Positions 21,837-30,336 of a stretch of DNA of 32,133 nucleotides are shown one piece after another. The position numbers and the translations under genes are program-made. Position 1 is the first letter of the stretch; every line of letters begins with the position of its first letter. This stretch comes from Pseudoalteromonas prydzensis (GTDB lineage: Bacteria > Pseudomonadota > Gammaproteobacteria > Enterobacterales > Alteromonadaceae), in assembly GCF_011050055.1 (NCBI RefSeq), contig NZ_DRGM01000007.1, positions 1-32,133 of the forward strand. Direction: 5' to 3'. Under the pieces are notes generated by a model. The model made no database searches. It was given only the letters and a program-made list of their open reading frames with translations, and was not told the DNA's origin.

Positions 21837-22742
21837 ATGTTAATTGACTGGTTCACTGTAGCAGCACAGGCTGTTAACTTTTTGATCTTGGTATGGTTGT
21901 TAAAACGTTATCTTTACCAACCTATTTTGCATGCTATTGACGCCCGTGAGCAACGCATTGCCGATGAGCTCGATAATGCTGCGGCTAAACAGCAACAGGC
22001 CAGCGCTGAGCGAGCTATATTTGAAGATAAAAATAACCAATTTGCTCAACAGCGTGACACGTTATTACAGCAAGCAAAAGATGATGCGGATGCAACACGA
22101 CAGCAGTTACTGGATAAGGCACAACACGACGTTGCTGCATTACATGATAAACATCAACAAATAATGGCCGCGGAGGCGGAAAATCTGACCAATATGCTGA
22201 GGCGCAAAACCAGCGATGAAGTATTTGCTATCACCCGCAAAACCTTACATGACCTTGCAAGCGCAAGTTTAGAGCAGCAAGTCACAGAGGTATTTATAGC
22301 GCAATTAAGTGAGTTGCAGCCAGCGGCAAAAACGACGCTAGTAAACGCACTCAAAGCCAGCAAAAAACCGCCATTATTAACGAGTACATTTGAGTTGCCA
22401 GATACCGAGCGCGCTGCTATTGATAAAGCGATTAAAGCAACATTTGGCGCCGACATTGATTTAGAGTTTGCCACCTCAGCAGAGCTTATCAGTGGTATCG
22501 AATTGAGTACCAATGGCCAAAAATTAGGCTGGAATATTGCTGACTACCTGCAGTCGCTTGAACAAGACGTTGTGGCGCTGCTAAAACAAAATGGCAAAGC
22601 GGTGGTTCAGGACCCAGCCGATAACAAAACTAAGCACAATAGTGATAATAAACTAGATGATGAGCTGCCTGAGCAAGGGCAAGATAAAGGCAAAGTACGT
22701 ACTAGCCAACCCATCACTAACATTGAAAACCACCATGAGTGA
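21837..22742 (+). CDS. atpF: N-type ATPase subunit b with delta-like C-terminal region
   Basis: A 301-residue peripheral-stalk protein. One N-terminal membrane helix (about 10-27) is followed by a long charged coiled coil (about 30-150). A domain at about 150-255 ends in [13 protein letters not shown], resembling the end of delta/OSCP subunits, and a polar tail follows. Ordinary b subunits are about 156 residues, and no separate delta (atpH) gene exists here, so this protein probably does both jobs, as described for N-type ATPases. It begins 3 bases after the atpE stop and shares 8 bases with atpA. Confidence 0.9.
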   Translation: MLIDWFTVAAQAVNFLILVWLLKRYLYQPILHAIDAREQRIADELDNAAAKQQQASAERAIFEDKNNQFAQQRDTLLQQAKDDADATRQQLLDKAQHDVAALHDKHQQIMAAEAENLTNMLRRKTSDEVFAITRKTLHDLASASLEQQVTEVFIAQLSELQPAAKTTLVNALKASKKPPLLTSTFELPDTERAAIDKAIKATFGADIDLEFATSAELISGIELSTNGQKLGWNIADYLQSLEQDVVALLKQNGKAVVQDPADNKTKHNSDNKLDDELPEQGQDKGKVRTSQPITNIENHHE

Positions 22743-24363
22743 TGTAACTAATACAACTAATAGCAGCCAATCTTCGGCTTTAATTCGCCAAGCAACAACA
22801 GCCTCTCATAGCGAAACACTCGATACTATTTTCGACAATTCATTCGCCCTAATAGCAAAAGCTCGTAAGGCATTTTCGCCCGAAATGAAATCGTATGAGG
22901 TGGGTATAATCACCAATATTGCAACCGGTATCGCCAAAGTATCAGGATTACCCAGTGCCGGTTTTGAAGAGATGCTGATCTTTGCTGGCAATGTGCGCGG
23001 TATCGTGTTCAATGTCGATATCGATGAGTTAGGCGTGGTATTACTGGGTGATTACGCACATTTACAAGCCGGTGATGAGGTTCGACGCAGCGGTCACGTT
23101 ATGGATATCGCTGTGGGTAATGAGTTATTGGGGCGCGTTATTAATCCTCTTGGCCAGGTGTTAGATGATGGATTGCCGATACATGCCACGCAGCATTTAC
23201 CAATCGAACGCACGGCAACGGCGATAATGGATCGCGCTGCGGTAACTGTGCCGTTACAAACGGGACTGATTGTTATTGATGCCTTGATCCCAATAGGACG
23301 AGGACAACGGGAGCTTATTCTCGGTGATCGACAGACCGGAAAAACCGCGATTGCCATCGACACTATTCTCAATCAACACGATAAAAATGTGCTCTGTGTT
23401 TATTGCGCGATAGGGCAACGGGCTTCGAGTGTGGCAAAGGCCGTGGCGACATTACGTGAACAAGGGGCAATGGCTTATACTGTGGTTGTGGTTACCGAAG
23501 GCAATGAACCAGCGGGCTTACAGTACATTGCCCCGTATGCAGCGATGAGTATCGCGGAATATTATATGCAACAGGGACAAGATGTACTGATTGTTTTTGA
23601 TGATTTAACCAAACATGCGCGCGCATACCGTGAACTGTCGTTGCTGCTTCGTCGTCCACCTGGGCGTGAAGCATTTCCTGGCGACATTTTTTATATTCAC
23701 TCACGTTTACTTGAGCGCGCCACCCAATTAAATAAAGCACTTGGCGGTGGCTCACTTACTGCACTGCCTATCATTGAAACAGAAGCACAAAATATCTCAG
23801 CTTACATACCCACCAACTTAATTTCGATCACCGATGGGCAAATATATTTATCCCCATCGTTATTTGAATTGGGTGTTTTACCCGCTGTTGATGTTGGTAA
23901 ATCTGTTTCGCGTGTTGGCGGCAAAGCTCAACTAGCAGCGTTTCGGGCTGTAGCGGGTGACCTAAAATTGACTTATGCACAATTTGAAGAGCTAGAAACA
24001 TTTGCTCGCTTTGGTGCGCGTTTAGATCAAGATACCGCAAAATCAATTGAGCATGGTCGCCGTATTCGCGCCAGTTTACGCCAGCCAGAATCATCTCCGC
24101 TTGCAGTTGCTGAACAAATCATATTATTACTTGCTTTGACTTCGGGCCTATTTGATACCATTGCATTAGCAAAAATGACCGCAGCAAAAAATGCGTTACG
24201 AGGTATTATCAATCGTTTGCCTGCTGAATTATCAACGCGATTAGCAATCTCAGGATCATTAAATGATGAGGATCACAAACATATCATTGCCCTATCAAAA
24301 CAAGCGCTGACGAGAATTGATGATAGTAACTCGCCACTGCAGGCTCTGAACAACCATGAGTAA
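22735..24363 (+). CDS. atpA: N-type ATPase subunit alpha
   Basis: The non-catalytic nucleotide-binding subunit of the F1 head, 542 residues. Walker A G-D-R-Q-T-G-K-T is at 197-204, and the arginine-finger motif S-V-S-R-V-G-G near 383-389. It has an N-terminal extension rich in Ser/Thr/Asn (about 1-30). The start ATG 22735 overlaps the atpF stop (ATGAGTGA); a longer frame from 22657 lies entirely inside atpF and is rejected. The end overlaps atpG in the same way. Confidence 0.94.
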   Translation: MSDVTNTTNSSQSSALIRQATTASHSETLDTIFDNSFALIAKARKAFSPEMKSYEVGIITNIATGIAKVSGLPSAGFEEMLIFAGNVRGIVFNVDIDELGVVLLGDYAHLQAGDEVRRSGHVMDIAVGNELLGRVINPLGQVLDDGLPIHATQHLPIERTATAIMDRAAVTVPLQTGLIVIDALIPIGRGQRELILGDRQTGKTAIAIDTILNQHDKNVLCVYCAIGQRASSVAKAVATLREQGAMAYTVVVVTEGNEPAGLQYIAPYAAMSIAEYYMQQGQDVLIVFDDLTKHARAYRELSLLLRRPPGREAFPGDIFYIHSRLLERATQLNKALGGGSLTALPIIETEAQNISAYIPTNLISITDGQIYLSPSLFELGVLPAVDVGKSVSRVGGKAQLAAFRAVAGDLKLTYAQFEELETFARFGARLDQDTAKSIEHGRRIRASLRQPESSPLAVAEQIILLLALTSGLFDTIALAKMTAAKNALRGIINRLPAELSTRLAISGSLNDEDHKHIIALSKQALTRIDDSNSPLQALNNHE

Positions 24364-25273
24364 TACCGCTGCTAATTTGCGTCATAAAATCGACAGTGCC
24401 AGCGATTTAAAAGGCGTGGTGCGGACGATGAAGGCGCTTGCCGCATCGAGTATTAGTCAATACGAGAAATCGGTCAGCTCATTAAGCGATTACTATCGAA
24501 CGGTAGAATTAGGATTAAGCGCTACGATACAGGCTGTTGATGTTAATTTAGCTGCCGTGGGCGCACTCTCGAACACAGATAAACAGGACGATAATATAGT
24601 CAGTGTTATTGTGTTTGGCTCCGATCAAGGTCTAGTTGGGCAGTTTAATGAGGATATTGCTGACTTTGCAATTAAAGCACTGGCCGATTTAGGCGCGCAA
24701 TCTCAGACCACACAACTGCAAGTGTGGGCGGTGGGTGAGCGAGTCTACTCACGACTCGCCGATGCCGGTTTATCTATGGAAAAAAGTTTTCCGGTGCCCA
24801 CTAGCATAAATGAGATCACCGCGTTGGTTGGGCAAATTCAAATTGATAGCGAAACACACCTTGCTAATGCAAGCGCTGCCCGTGTTTATGTATTTTATAA
24901 CCAGATGCAATCGGGCGGCCAGTATCAGCCAATATCACAACGATTATTGCCACTTGATCAAAAATGGCAACGAGAGCTAGCGCAAATCCCTTGGCCGACA
25001 AAACGATTACCCGAAATTTTAGGCTGTAATGATATGACATTACGGGCATTGATCCGCGAATATATATTTATTTCGCTTTATCGCGCCTGTGCCGAGTCGT
25101 TGGCCAGTGAAAATGCCAGCCGGCTTGCGGCGATGCAGCGTGCAGAAAAAAACATAGCAGAGCTATTAGACAACCTTGGCAAAGAATTTCATGAGCTAAG
25201 ACAAAGCGCTATTGATGCAGAGTTAAGCGATGTATTGGCAGGTTATGAATTACTTAACTTGAATGCTGATTAA
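24356..25273 (+). CDS. atpG: N-type ATPase subunit gamma
   Basis: The central rotating shaft, 305 residues. The N-terminal helix [21 protein letters not shown] and the C-terminal helix with [17 protein letters not shown] are the two coiled-coil strands typical of gamma. The middle domain contains [12 protein letters not shown] (ordinary gamma: S-D-R-G-L-C-G). It overlaps atpA by 8 bases and is the last gene of the operon, where gamma sits in N-type operons. Confidence 0.92.
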   Translation: MSNTAANLRHKIDSASDLKGVVRTMKALAASSISQYEKSVSSLSDYYRTVELGLSATIQAVDVNLAAVGALSNTDKQDDNIVSVIVFGSDQGLVGQFNEDIADFAIKALADLGAQSQTTQLQVWAVGERVYSRLADAGLSMEKSFPVPTSINEITALVGQIQIDSETHLANASAARVYVFYNQMQSGGQYQPISQRLLPLDQKWQRELAQIPWPTKRLPEILGCNDMTLRALIREYIFISLYRACAESLASENASRLAAMQRAEKNIAELLDNLGKEFHELRQSAIDAELSDVLAGYELLNLNAD

Positions 25274-25306
25274 ATCAGCCGAACTGCTTTAATTATACTG
25301 CGAATG

Positions 25307-25329
25307 TAGGCTGCCTTAAGGGCAGCCTA
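25307..25329. terminator. Convergent hairpin after atpG
   Basis: TAGGCTGCC (25307-25315) pairs perfectly with GGCAGCCTA (25321-25329) around a 5-base loop. It lies between the ends of atpG (+) and the lipoprotein gene (-), so it could serve both. No T-run follows on either strand, so its efficiency is uncertain. Confidence 0.55.
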
Positions 25330-25361
25330 ATTAGATAAAATAGCTGTTTGAAGTGCAGGAC

Positions 25362-25730
25362 TTAGTTATTACTTTCTTTCTCACGCTCTTCACGTGCAGC
25401 TTGTAATTCGTCAACGAGCTGTTGCGCTTTTTGCTTGGTTTTCTCTGTTAATTCACCAGCGGCTTCTTTACTTTCAATCCAGGCATCAAGGGCAACTTCT
25501 TTGCCATCGTCGTACATATCAAGACCCAATTTTTTACTTTCTTGCAGCAGTTCATCAAGTGATTCACCTTTAAACTCATTGGTGGTTTCTTTTACTTCAT
25601 TCCATGCATCACCTAATGCTTGTTGAGCTTCAGCTTTGGCTTCTGCTGCATCTTCTTTTACTTCTTTGGCATCTTCACAGCCTGTTAGCGCTACACAGCC
25701 TAATAAAACTAAACTTGCTAATTTGTTCAT
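25362..25730 (-). CDS. Small helical lipoprotein
   Basis: A 122-residue protein with a type II signal peptide: lipobox L-T-G-C with Cys18 as the lipidation site, followed by E, so outer-membrane sorting is expected. The mature part is one long, highly charged helix rich in E, K, A and D (for example A-E-A-K-A-E-A-Q-Q-A-L-G-D-A-W) with roughly eleven-residue periodicity, suggesting a coiled coil in the periplasm. AAGGGA stands upstream of the start on the minus strand. It is the only minus-strand gene between 0.3 and 31.4 kb. The exact role is unknown. Confidence 0.8.
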   Translation of the reverse strand: MNKLASLVLLGCVALTGCEDAKEVKEDAAEAKAEAQQALGDAWNEVKETTNEFKGESLDELLQESKKLGLDMYDDGKEVALDAWIESKEAAGELTEKTKQKAQQLVDELQAAREEREKESNN

Positions 25731-25825
25731 ATTTGTTCCCTTGTATAATAATTATGTCCCAAGGAATATTTCCTCTGGTACAGTATTGATGACAATCTCA
25801 AAACAAGCAATATACAGGCTGGAAA

Positions 25826-26362
25826 ATGAACATACCTCGAACAGCACGACTTAATTTTAAATTAATGGATGAAAATGACAGTGCGCTACTGTTTGAACTC
25901 GATAGCGATCCACAGGTGATGGAGCACCTTACTCGTGGCAAGACGACAACCATGAACACCATTAAAGATGTATTTATTCCACGCATGCAAGCTTACCGCA
26001 ATCCACAACAGGGCTGGGGGCTTTGGCAAGTTAACCTTAACGAAAGCGATACTTTTATCGGCTGGATCCTCATTCGACCTATGGGCTTTTTTACAGAGCA
26101 AGCTGATTATAGCGATATCGAAATAGGCTGGCGCTTTAAACGCACAAGTTGGGGTAAAGGTTACGCCAGTGAAGCCGCGCAAGCCATAGCCGATGTGATC
26201 ACCGCTAATGCTGATATCAAGGCGCTCAGCGCCACTGCACTAAAAGACAATAACGGCTCGATTAAAGTGATGAAAAGGCTGGGTATGCAGTTTGTTGAAC
26301 ACTATACCCATAGCGACGAGTTTGGCGAGTTACCAGCTGTGTTATATCGTAAATTTGTCTAA
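25826..26362 (+). CDS. GNAT-family N-acetyltransferase (RimJ/RimL type)
   Basis: A 178-residue acetyl-CoA-dependent acetyltransferase. The N-terminus R-T-A-R-L-N-F-K-L-M-D is typical of the RimJ/RimL branch. Acetyl-CoA-binding motif A, R-T-S-W-G-K-G-Y-A-S-E-A, is at about 109-120. N-N-G-S-I-K-V-M-K-R-L-G-M follows at about 143-155. Substrates of this branch include ribosomal protein N-termini and small amines; the actual substrate cannot be read from sequence. The ribosome site is weak. It stands alone between a minus-strand lipoprotein and gamma-glutamyltransferase. Confidence 0.85.
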   Translation: MNIPRTARLNFKLMDENDSALLFELDSDPQVMEHLTRGKTTTMNTIKDVFIPRMQAYRNPQQGWGLWQVNLNESDTFIGWILIRPMGFFTEQADYSDIEIGWRFKRTSWGKGYASEAAQAIADVITANADIKALSATALKDNNGSIKVMKRLGMQFVEHYTHSDEFGELPAVLYRKFV

Positions 26363-26454
26363 ACAAGCGCAGAGTCGTTTGACCGATGTTCACAGAGCGT
26401 GTATTAATGGGTGTAATAAAATAATTAAAAAATAAAATAAACAAGGAATTAAAT

Positions 26455-28125
26455 ATGTTTGCAGGTGTTAAACACTTACTGATTTTTAGTGTCATTGTTA
26501 TGCAATTACACATAACGGTACTGGCAGCCAGTGGTAAAACAGCCCAAGCCGCTGTGGCTATGCCCGATAGTTACAGTAGCGACGTAGCAAGAGCCATTTT
26601 GGAGCAGGGTGGTAACGCGGTTGATGCAGCCATTGCGGCACAATTTGTATTAGCAGTTACCTTGCCTGAAGCGGGGAACATTGGCGGTGGTGGCTTTATG
26701 CTGATCCAAAAAGACGGGCAAGGTGATTTTATTGATTACCGTGAAACCGCACCAGCTGCCGCGCATCGCGATATGTACTTGGATGACAAAGGCAATGTGG
26801 TTGCCAATAAATCGGTATACGGCATTCACGCCAGTGGTGTACCCGGTAGTGTGGCTGGCATGTGGCTTGCTCATCAAAAACACGGCACACTTGATTGGAA
26901 AACTCTTGTTGAGCCTGCAGTAAAGTTAGCCGAGCAGGGTTTTATTGTTCATCCTAAATTAGCCAGCAGTATTGAGCGCTACATTGCCCGCATGGCTAAA
27001 AAAGACGTAACAATTAACTTTGCTGATTATTTTGCCAGCGCTAAAGCGAAGCAAAACTTTAAGCAACCTGAGCTTGCAGCTACGTTAAAACGTATTCGTG
27101 AGCAAGGTAAGGCAGGGTTTTATGAAGGCGAAACTGCCAAGATCATTGCTGACTTTATGGCTGAACATGGCGGCATCATCACGCAAGCTGATTTAAAAGC
27201 CTATCAAGCAAAATCACGTACTCCCATGAAAGCAGCTTGGAACGGTTACCAAGTACTTACATCACCACCACCAAGCTCCGGCGGTATTGCAATAATTCAA
27301 TGGTTAAAAATGTACGAGCTGACAAAACCCAAAGCAGGGCTTGAGCATAACTCCACTCCATATATTCATTTATTAGCAGAAATTGGCAAACGCGTATTTG
27401 CTGATAGAGCAGAGTACTTAGGCGATCCAGACTTTTATGATGTGCCAAAGAGCGAACTAATCGCCATGGATTATCTTAAACAGCGCAGTAGCAGCATCAC
27501 ACTCGATAAAATATCGACGACTGAAAACATCAAACCTGGGTTACATGAAAGCGAACAAACCACGCATTTTTCTATAGTTGATAAATGGGGCAATGCAGTA
27601 TCGAATACCACCACCATTAATTTAGGTTATGGCAGTGGTGTAGTGGTCGCAGGCGCAGGCTTTTTGCTCAACGATGAAATGGATGACTTTAGTGCCAAAC
27701 CAGGGGTGATGAATGTATTTGGCGCGCTCGGTGGCAAAGCCAATGAAATTCAGCCACATAAACGCATGCTCAGCTCAATGACGCCAACTATCTTACTCAA
27801 AGGCAATAAAGTGAAAATGGTCACCGGTTCACCAGGCGGCACCACCATAATTAGCTCTGTGTATGAATCTATTTTAAACGCGGTTGAATTTAACATGAGC
27901 GCCGATGAAGTGGTAAATAGCCCGCGTTTTCATCATCAACTTTGGCCTAAAAATGTGATCCGCCATCATTCAGGTTTAGATGCAGGCGTTGTTAAAGCAC
28001 TCGAGAAAATGGGTTATACACTCGACGAGCGCCGTTTTGGTGATATGCATGTGATCATCGAACGTGATGGCAAACTAGATGCCGGCTCAGAAGCGTCAGG
28101 GCGCGGTAAAGCGATGGTGTTTTGA
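26455..28125 (+). CDS. ggt: Gamma-glutamyltransferase (periplasmic)
   Basis: Hydrolyses or transfers the gamma-glutamyl group of glutathione. It is made as a 556-residue precursor with a signal peptide (about 1-25, ending L-A-A-S) and self-cleaves into large and small subunits. The cut is expected between Q368 and T369 in Q-T-T-H-F-S, making T369 the catalytic nucleophile, as in E. coli GGT. Other signatures: G-G-N-A-V-D-A-A-I-A-A, G-N-I-G-G-G-G-F-M, M-L-S-S-M-T-P-T-I and G-S-P-G-G. AAGGA at 26443-26447 supports the start. The length is close to the family's roughly 570-580. Confidence 0.95.
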   Translation: MFAGVKHLLIFSVIVMQLHITVLAASGKTAQAAVAMPDSYSSDVARAILEQGGNAVDAAIAAQFVLAVTLPEAGNIGGGGFMLIQKDGQGDFIDYRETAPAAAHRDMYLDDKGNVVANKSVYGIHASGVPGSVAGMWLAHQKHGTLDWKTLVEPAVKLAEQGFIVHPKLASSIERYIARMAKKDVTINFADYFASAKAKQNFKQPELAATLKRIREQGKAGFYEGETAKIIADFMAEHGGIITQADLKAYQAKSRTPMKAAWNGYQVLTSPPPSSGGIAIIQWLKMYELTKPKAGLEHNSTPYIHLLAEIGKRVFADRAEYLGDPDFYDVPKSELIAMDYLKQRSSSITLDKISTTENIKPGLHESEQTTHFSIVDKWGNAVSNTTTINLGYGSGVVVAGAGFLLNDEMDDFSAKPGVMNVFGALGGKANEIQPHKRMLSSMTPTILLKGNKVKMVTGSPGGTTIISSVYESILNAVEFNMSADEVVNSPRFHHQLWPKNVIRHHSGLDAGVVKALEKMGYTLDERRFGDMHVIIERDGKLDAGSEASGRGKAMVF

Positions 28126-28189
28126 TCGCAGCTTTAAGTGGTAAGTCATAAGTTGTAAGATTGTACGGTGTTAAATTAAGCGATTGTAG

Positions 28190-28220
28190 TTGGGTTGAGC
28201 ATAGTGAAGCTCAGCTGCAA
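28190..28220. repeat. REP-like imperfect hairpin downstream of ggt
   Basis: TTGGGTTGAGC (28190-28200) and GCTCAGCTGCAA (28209-28220) form a stem of about 8 bp including G-T pairs around an 8-base loop. The GTTGGGTTGAGC wording resembles short repeats found after genes in many Gammaproteobacteria. It could act as a 3' end structure for ggt; there is no strong T-run. Confidence 0.4.
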
Positions 28221-28246
28221 AAAGGTTTTAGGGGCTAGGTAACTAG

Positions 28247-28258
28247 GTGTTATATGCC
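28247..28258 (+). repeat. 12-bp inverted repeat, left copy
   Basis: GTGTTATATGCC is the exact reverse complement of the sequence at 28649-28660. The pair brackets the 101-aa membrane protein gene, with about 390 bases between the copies. Confidence 0.6.
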
Positions 28259-28351
28259 TTAGCCAACTATTTTCACTAATAGTGGAATAAGTGGTGACAA
28301 AGGCTTGAAAATGATAATAATACTATATCTCCAATTAACAGGAGATTTAAC

Positions 28352-28657
28352 ATGAATGAATTATTAATTTACACGTACGTTATTGTCACATTTTTATCAG
28401 TCGTGGGTGGATATACTCGGTGTATTTATCCAAGTATCAGTGAAGATGTGGCAGAGCAAGTAAAACCTTTAAACCTTAAATTTGCTCTTTTACTTTCGTT
28501 TATATTAGGTTTGGCTTTTTCAACCTATTTTTACGCTGGTATTTCAGGCTCTAATGTTGAAATTGGCTTTATCCTTCAACTTGGTTTAATTTCTGGGTTC
28601 GCTATTTTTAAAAATATAGATCGGCTTCATAAAGTAAAGGTTAATACAGGCATATAA
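28352..28657 (+). CDS. Small three-helix membrane protein, unknown function
   Basis: A 101-residue protein with three hydrophobic segments at about 5-22, 43-66 and 69-88, and a polar loop with one Cys in between. AGGAG at 28340-28344 supports the start. I recognise no family. Its neighbours are the end of a core-like region and an accessory region, and it is bounded by a 12-bp inverted repeat, which may mark a separately acquired unit. Confidence 0.6.
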   Translation: MNELLIYTYVIVTFLSVVGGYTRCIYPSISEDVAEQVKPLNLKFALLLSFILGLAFSTYFYAGISGSNVEIGFILQLGLISGFAIFKNIDRLHKVKVNTGI

Positions 28658-28660
28658 CAC
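28649..28660 (-). repeat. 12-bp inverted repeat, right copy
   Basis: GGCATATAACAC pairs with the copy at 28247-28258. It overlaps the last codons and stop of the small membrane protein gene (stop at 28655-28657). Confidence 0.6.
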
Positions 28661-28700
28661 ATATGAGCCTTAACTCTGTCAATAGGCACTAGTATTCTTT

Positions 28701-28728
28701 TTGACCGTTTTAATAAAGTGACGGTCAA
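28701..28728. repeat. Hairpin TTGACCGT/ACGGTCAA
   Basis: Eight perfect base pairs with a 12-base loop, about 43 bases after the small membrane protein stop. It could end that transcript or be a dimeric binding site. It lacks a T-run. Confidence 0.4.
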
Positions 28729-28871
28729 TTCAAAATCAACTCTAATTCAATAAGCAAATTCGTATACTTCGTCTGTCGATGTGGCTGTTAAGCAAGTAGC
28801 TTACGGCAAACACATATAAGGAGCGCTACGCAATCATCCTTACATTATTAGCAAAATATTTGCTTTTATTC

Positions 28872-28903
28872 CTCTAAAGCGCAGCGTCTCTGAACCTTTT
28901 TGT
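28872..28903 (+). repeat. Degenerate 32-base direct repeat, left copy
   Basis: It starts with CTCTAAAGCGCAG, identical to 31826-31838, and matches 26 of 32 bases across the whole stretch. The two copies, in the same orientation, enclose the hydrolase, the exported protein and the group II intron tail. Confidence 0.45.
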
Positions 28904-29100
28904 GAATAATTCAATTAAAGATCTTTTGCACAAAGAGAAGGGAATGAGAAGTAAATGAGGATGAACTTGAAGGCTAATATTGATACGTAAAACACGATGC
29001 ATGAAGAAAGGTAAGTCCTTATCACCTTAAATAAGCCACTCAAACACCTGTGATACCTTGCAAAACGCCAATTAAAGCAAACAGCAAACCCTCTTTTTAT

Positions 29101-29114
29101 ATTTTACGTAAAAT
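29101..29114. promoter_or_regulatory. 14-bp perfect palindrome upstream of the hydrolase
   Basis: ATTTTACGTAAAAT is fully self-complementary and lies 142 bases before the hydrolase start. It is a candidate operator for a dimeric regulator. Confidence 0.35.
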
Positions 29115-29256
29115 CGAAGTAACCGATTGAATCAAAATAGCAACTCGGCTATGGTTAATACATCAATAAAAATAAATTAAAAACGAGTAATTCTACAGGC
29201 TCGTTATCTTTATCGATTAAGGTTCCAAGCCACTGAAAATAGATGGGGTTTCTAAA

Positions 29257-30336
29257 ATGTCTAAACCAAAATTAATAATTGTTCACGGTATGGGTCAACA
29301 TACCGAGGAATCATTCAAGAAAGAGTTCATTGATGGTTGTAGATGGGCATTTGATCTTTATCCTGGATATACGGGAAAGTCACCAGAAGAATACGCTGAA
29401 ATTATTTCTGTATCTTACAATGATATTTTTGATGAACATCGAGAAAGGATGGCTAATCGCGCCACCCCAATCCTTGAAAGACTGCAATTAATTCCCGAGA
29501 TGGGTGGGAGTTTTCTGTCAGATGCAATAAATGCAATGACAGAAATTGAGTCAGAAATAAACGATGATGATTTTTTCAAGACCCATTGGCTCGATGTTTT
29601 GTTATATCGCTTTACTACTCTTGGTGAGGTCGCACGAATAAGGTTGGGCGCTAAGATTTCCAGTGCCGTTGGGACTGTAAATGGAGGCGGTAAGCGCGTA
29701 CACGTGCTCGGTCACTCATTGGGAACAGCGGTTGTTCACGATTGCCTAGCTAAACTCTATGATGATGACTATGTGTTCGGCAATTTGGGAAATCTAAGTG
29801 ACGTAAAGCACAAGCTAGGTAGCGTACACATGATTGCCAATACTAGTCGAGTGCTTGAGTCATTCGTAAATGTAAATAAGTCCGTTGTTAAACCTGGCCC
29901 TGGTGGATGTACCTACATATATAGAGAGTATCGGCACAATCTAGATCCTATCACTTGGCCAAAGTCGTTTAATCCTACCGATAATGGTAGTTGGATATCG
30001 AATGATAGCTGGTTCTTTAAACGCTACGAGTTACTAATGCCGTCATCTATCACAAACCAGCATGGGAACACTCACAATGTCCGACATTACTTGGCTAACC
30101 CTCTAGTACATCAACAGTTGTTCAAAAAAGTCTTCGGTCTAGAGCTAACTGATGAACAAAAGTTAGAGGGACATGATAAATATATTGGTCTTACTTTAGC
30201 TGGCGTCGCAGACGAATTAGAAGAGTCTCTTGAGGAGCTTAAAACAATCAACATTGAAAACGTTAAGGGCCTTATAAAAACAGCAAACGCATTGAAGGAT
30301 TTCGTCGAACAGCTTGGAGGTCAATATGATGTTTAA
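29257..30336 (+). CDS. Predicted cytoplasmic alpha/beta hydrolase (lipase-like)
   Basis: A 359-residue protein without signal peptide. It has the lipase-type oxyanion motif V-H-G-M-G-Q-H (9-15) and a nucleophile elbow G-H-S-L-G with Ser154. The catalytic Asp and His are not assignable with certainty; a conserved-looking H-N-V-R-H-Y-L-A-N-P lies in the C-terminal half. The last 60 residues are helical and charged. It is probably a serine esterase/lipase; the substrate is unknown. The ribosome site is weak (GGGG at 29245-29248). Its 3' end overlaps the next gene by 11 bases, so the two are coexpressed. The pairing with an exported partner recalls lipase effector/immunity pairs of type VI secretion, but no VgrG or PAAR gene is in view. 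Confidence 0.72.
   Translation: MSKPKLIIVHGMGQHTEESFKKEFIDGCRWAFDLYPGYTGKSPEEYAEIISVSYNDIFDEHRERMANRATPILERLQLIPEMGGSFLSDAINAMTEIESEINDDDFFKTHWLDVLLYRFTTLGEVARIRLGAKISSAVGTVNGGGKRVHVLGHSLGTAVVHDCLAKLYDDDYVFGNLGNLSDVKHKLGSVHMIANTSRVLESFVNVNKSVVKPGPGGCTYIYREYRHNLDPITWPKSFNPTDNGSWISNDSWFFKRYELLMPSSITNQHGNTHNVRHYLANPLVHQQLFKKVFGLELTDEQKLEGHDKYIGLTLAGVADELEESLEELKTINIENVKGLIKTANALKDFVEQLGGQYDV

Larger units (their letters stand above)
28658..29256. other. 599-bp gene-free accessory spacer
   Basis: No credible gene was found on either strand; only very short frames occur. It holds an 8-bp hairpin TTGACCGT/ACGGTCAA (28701-28728), one copy of a degenerate 32-base repeat (28872-28903) and a 14-bp perfect palindrome (29101-29114). 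The composition is AT-rich, and the right end is probably the promoter region of the hydrolase gene, although no clear -35/-10 pair was found. Confidence 0.6.

Noticed and set aside
28126..29256. Integron cassette array (attC sites)
   Set aside because: The inverted 12-mers do not fit the RYYYAAC/GTTRRRY core sites and no integrase is in view; kept only as an inverted repeat.
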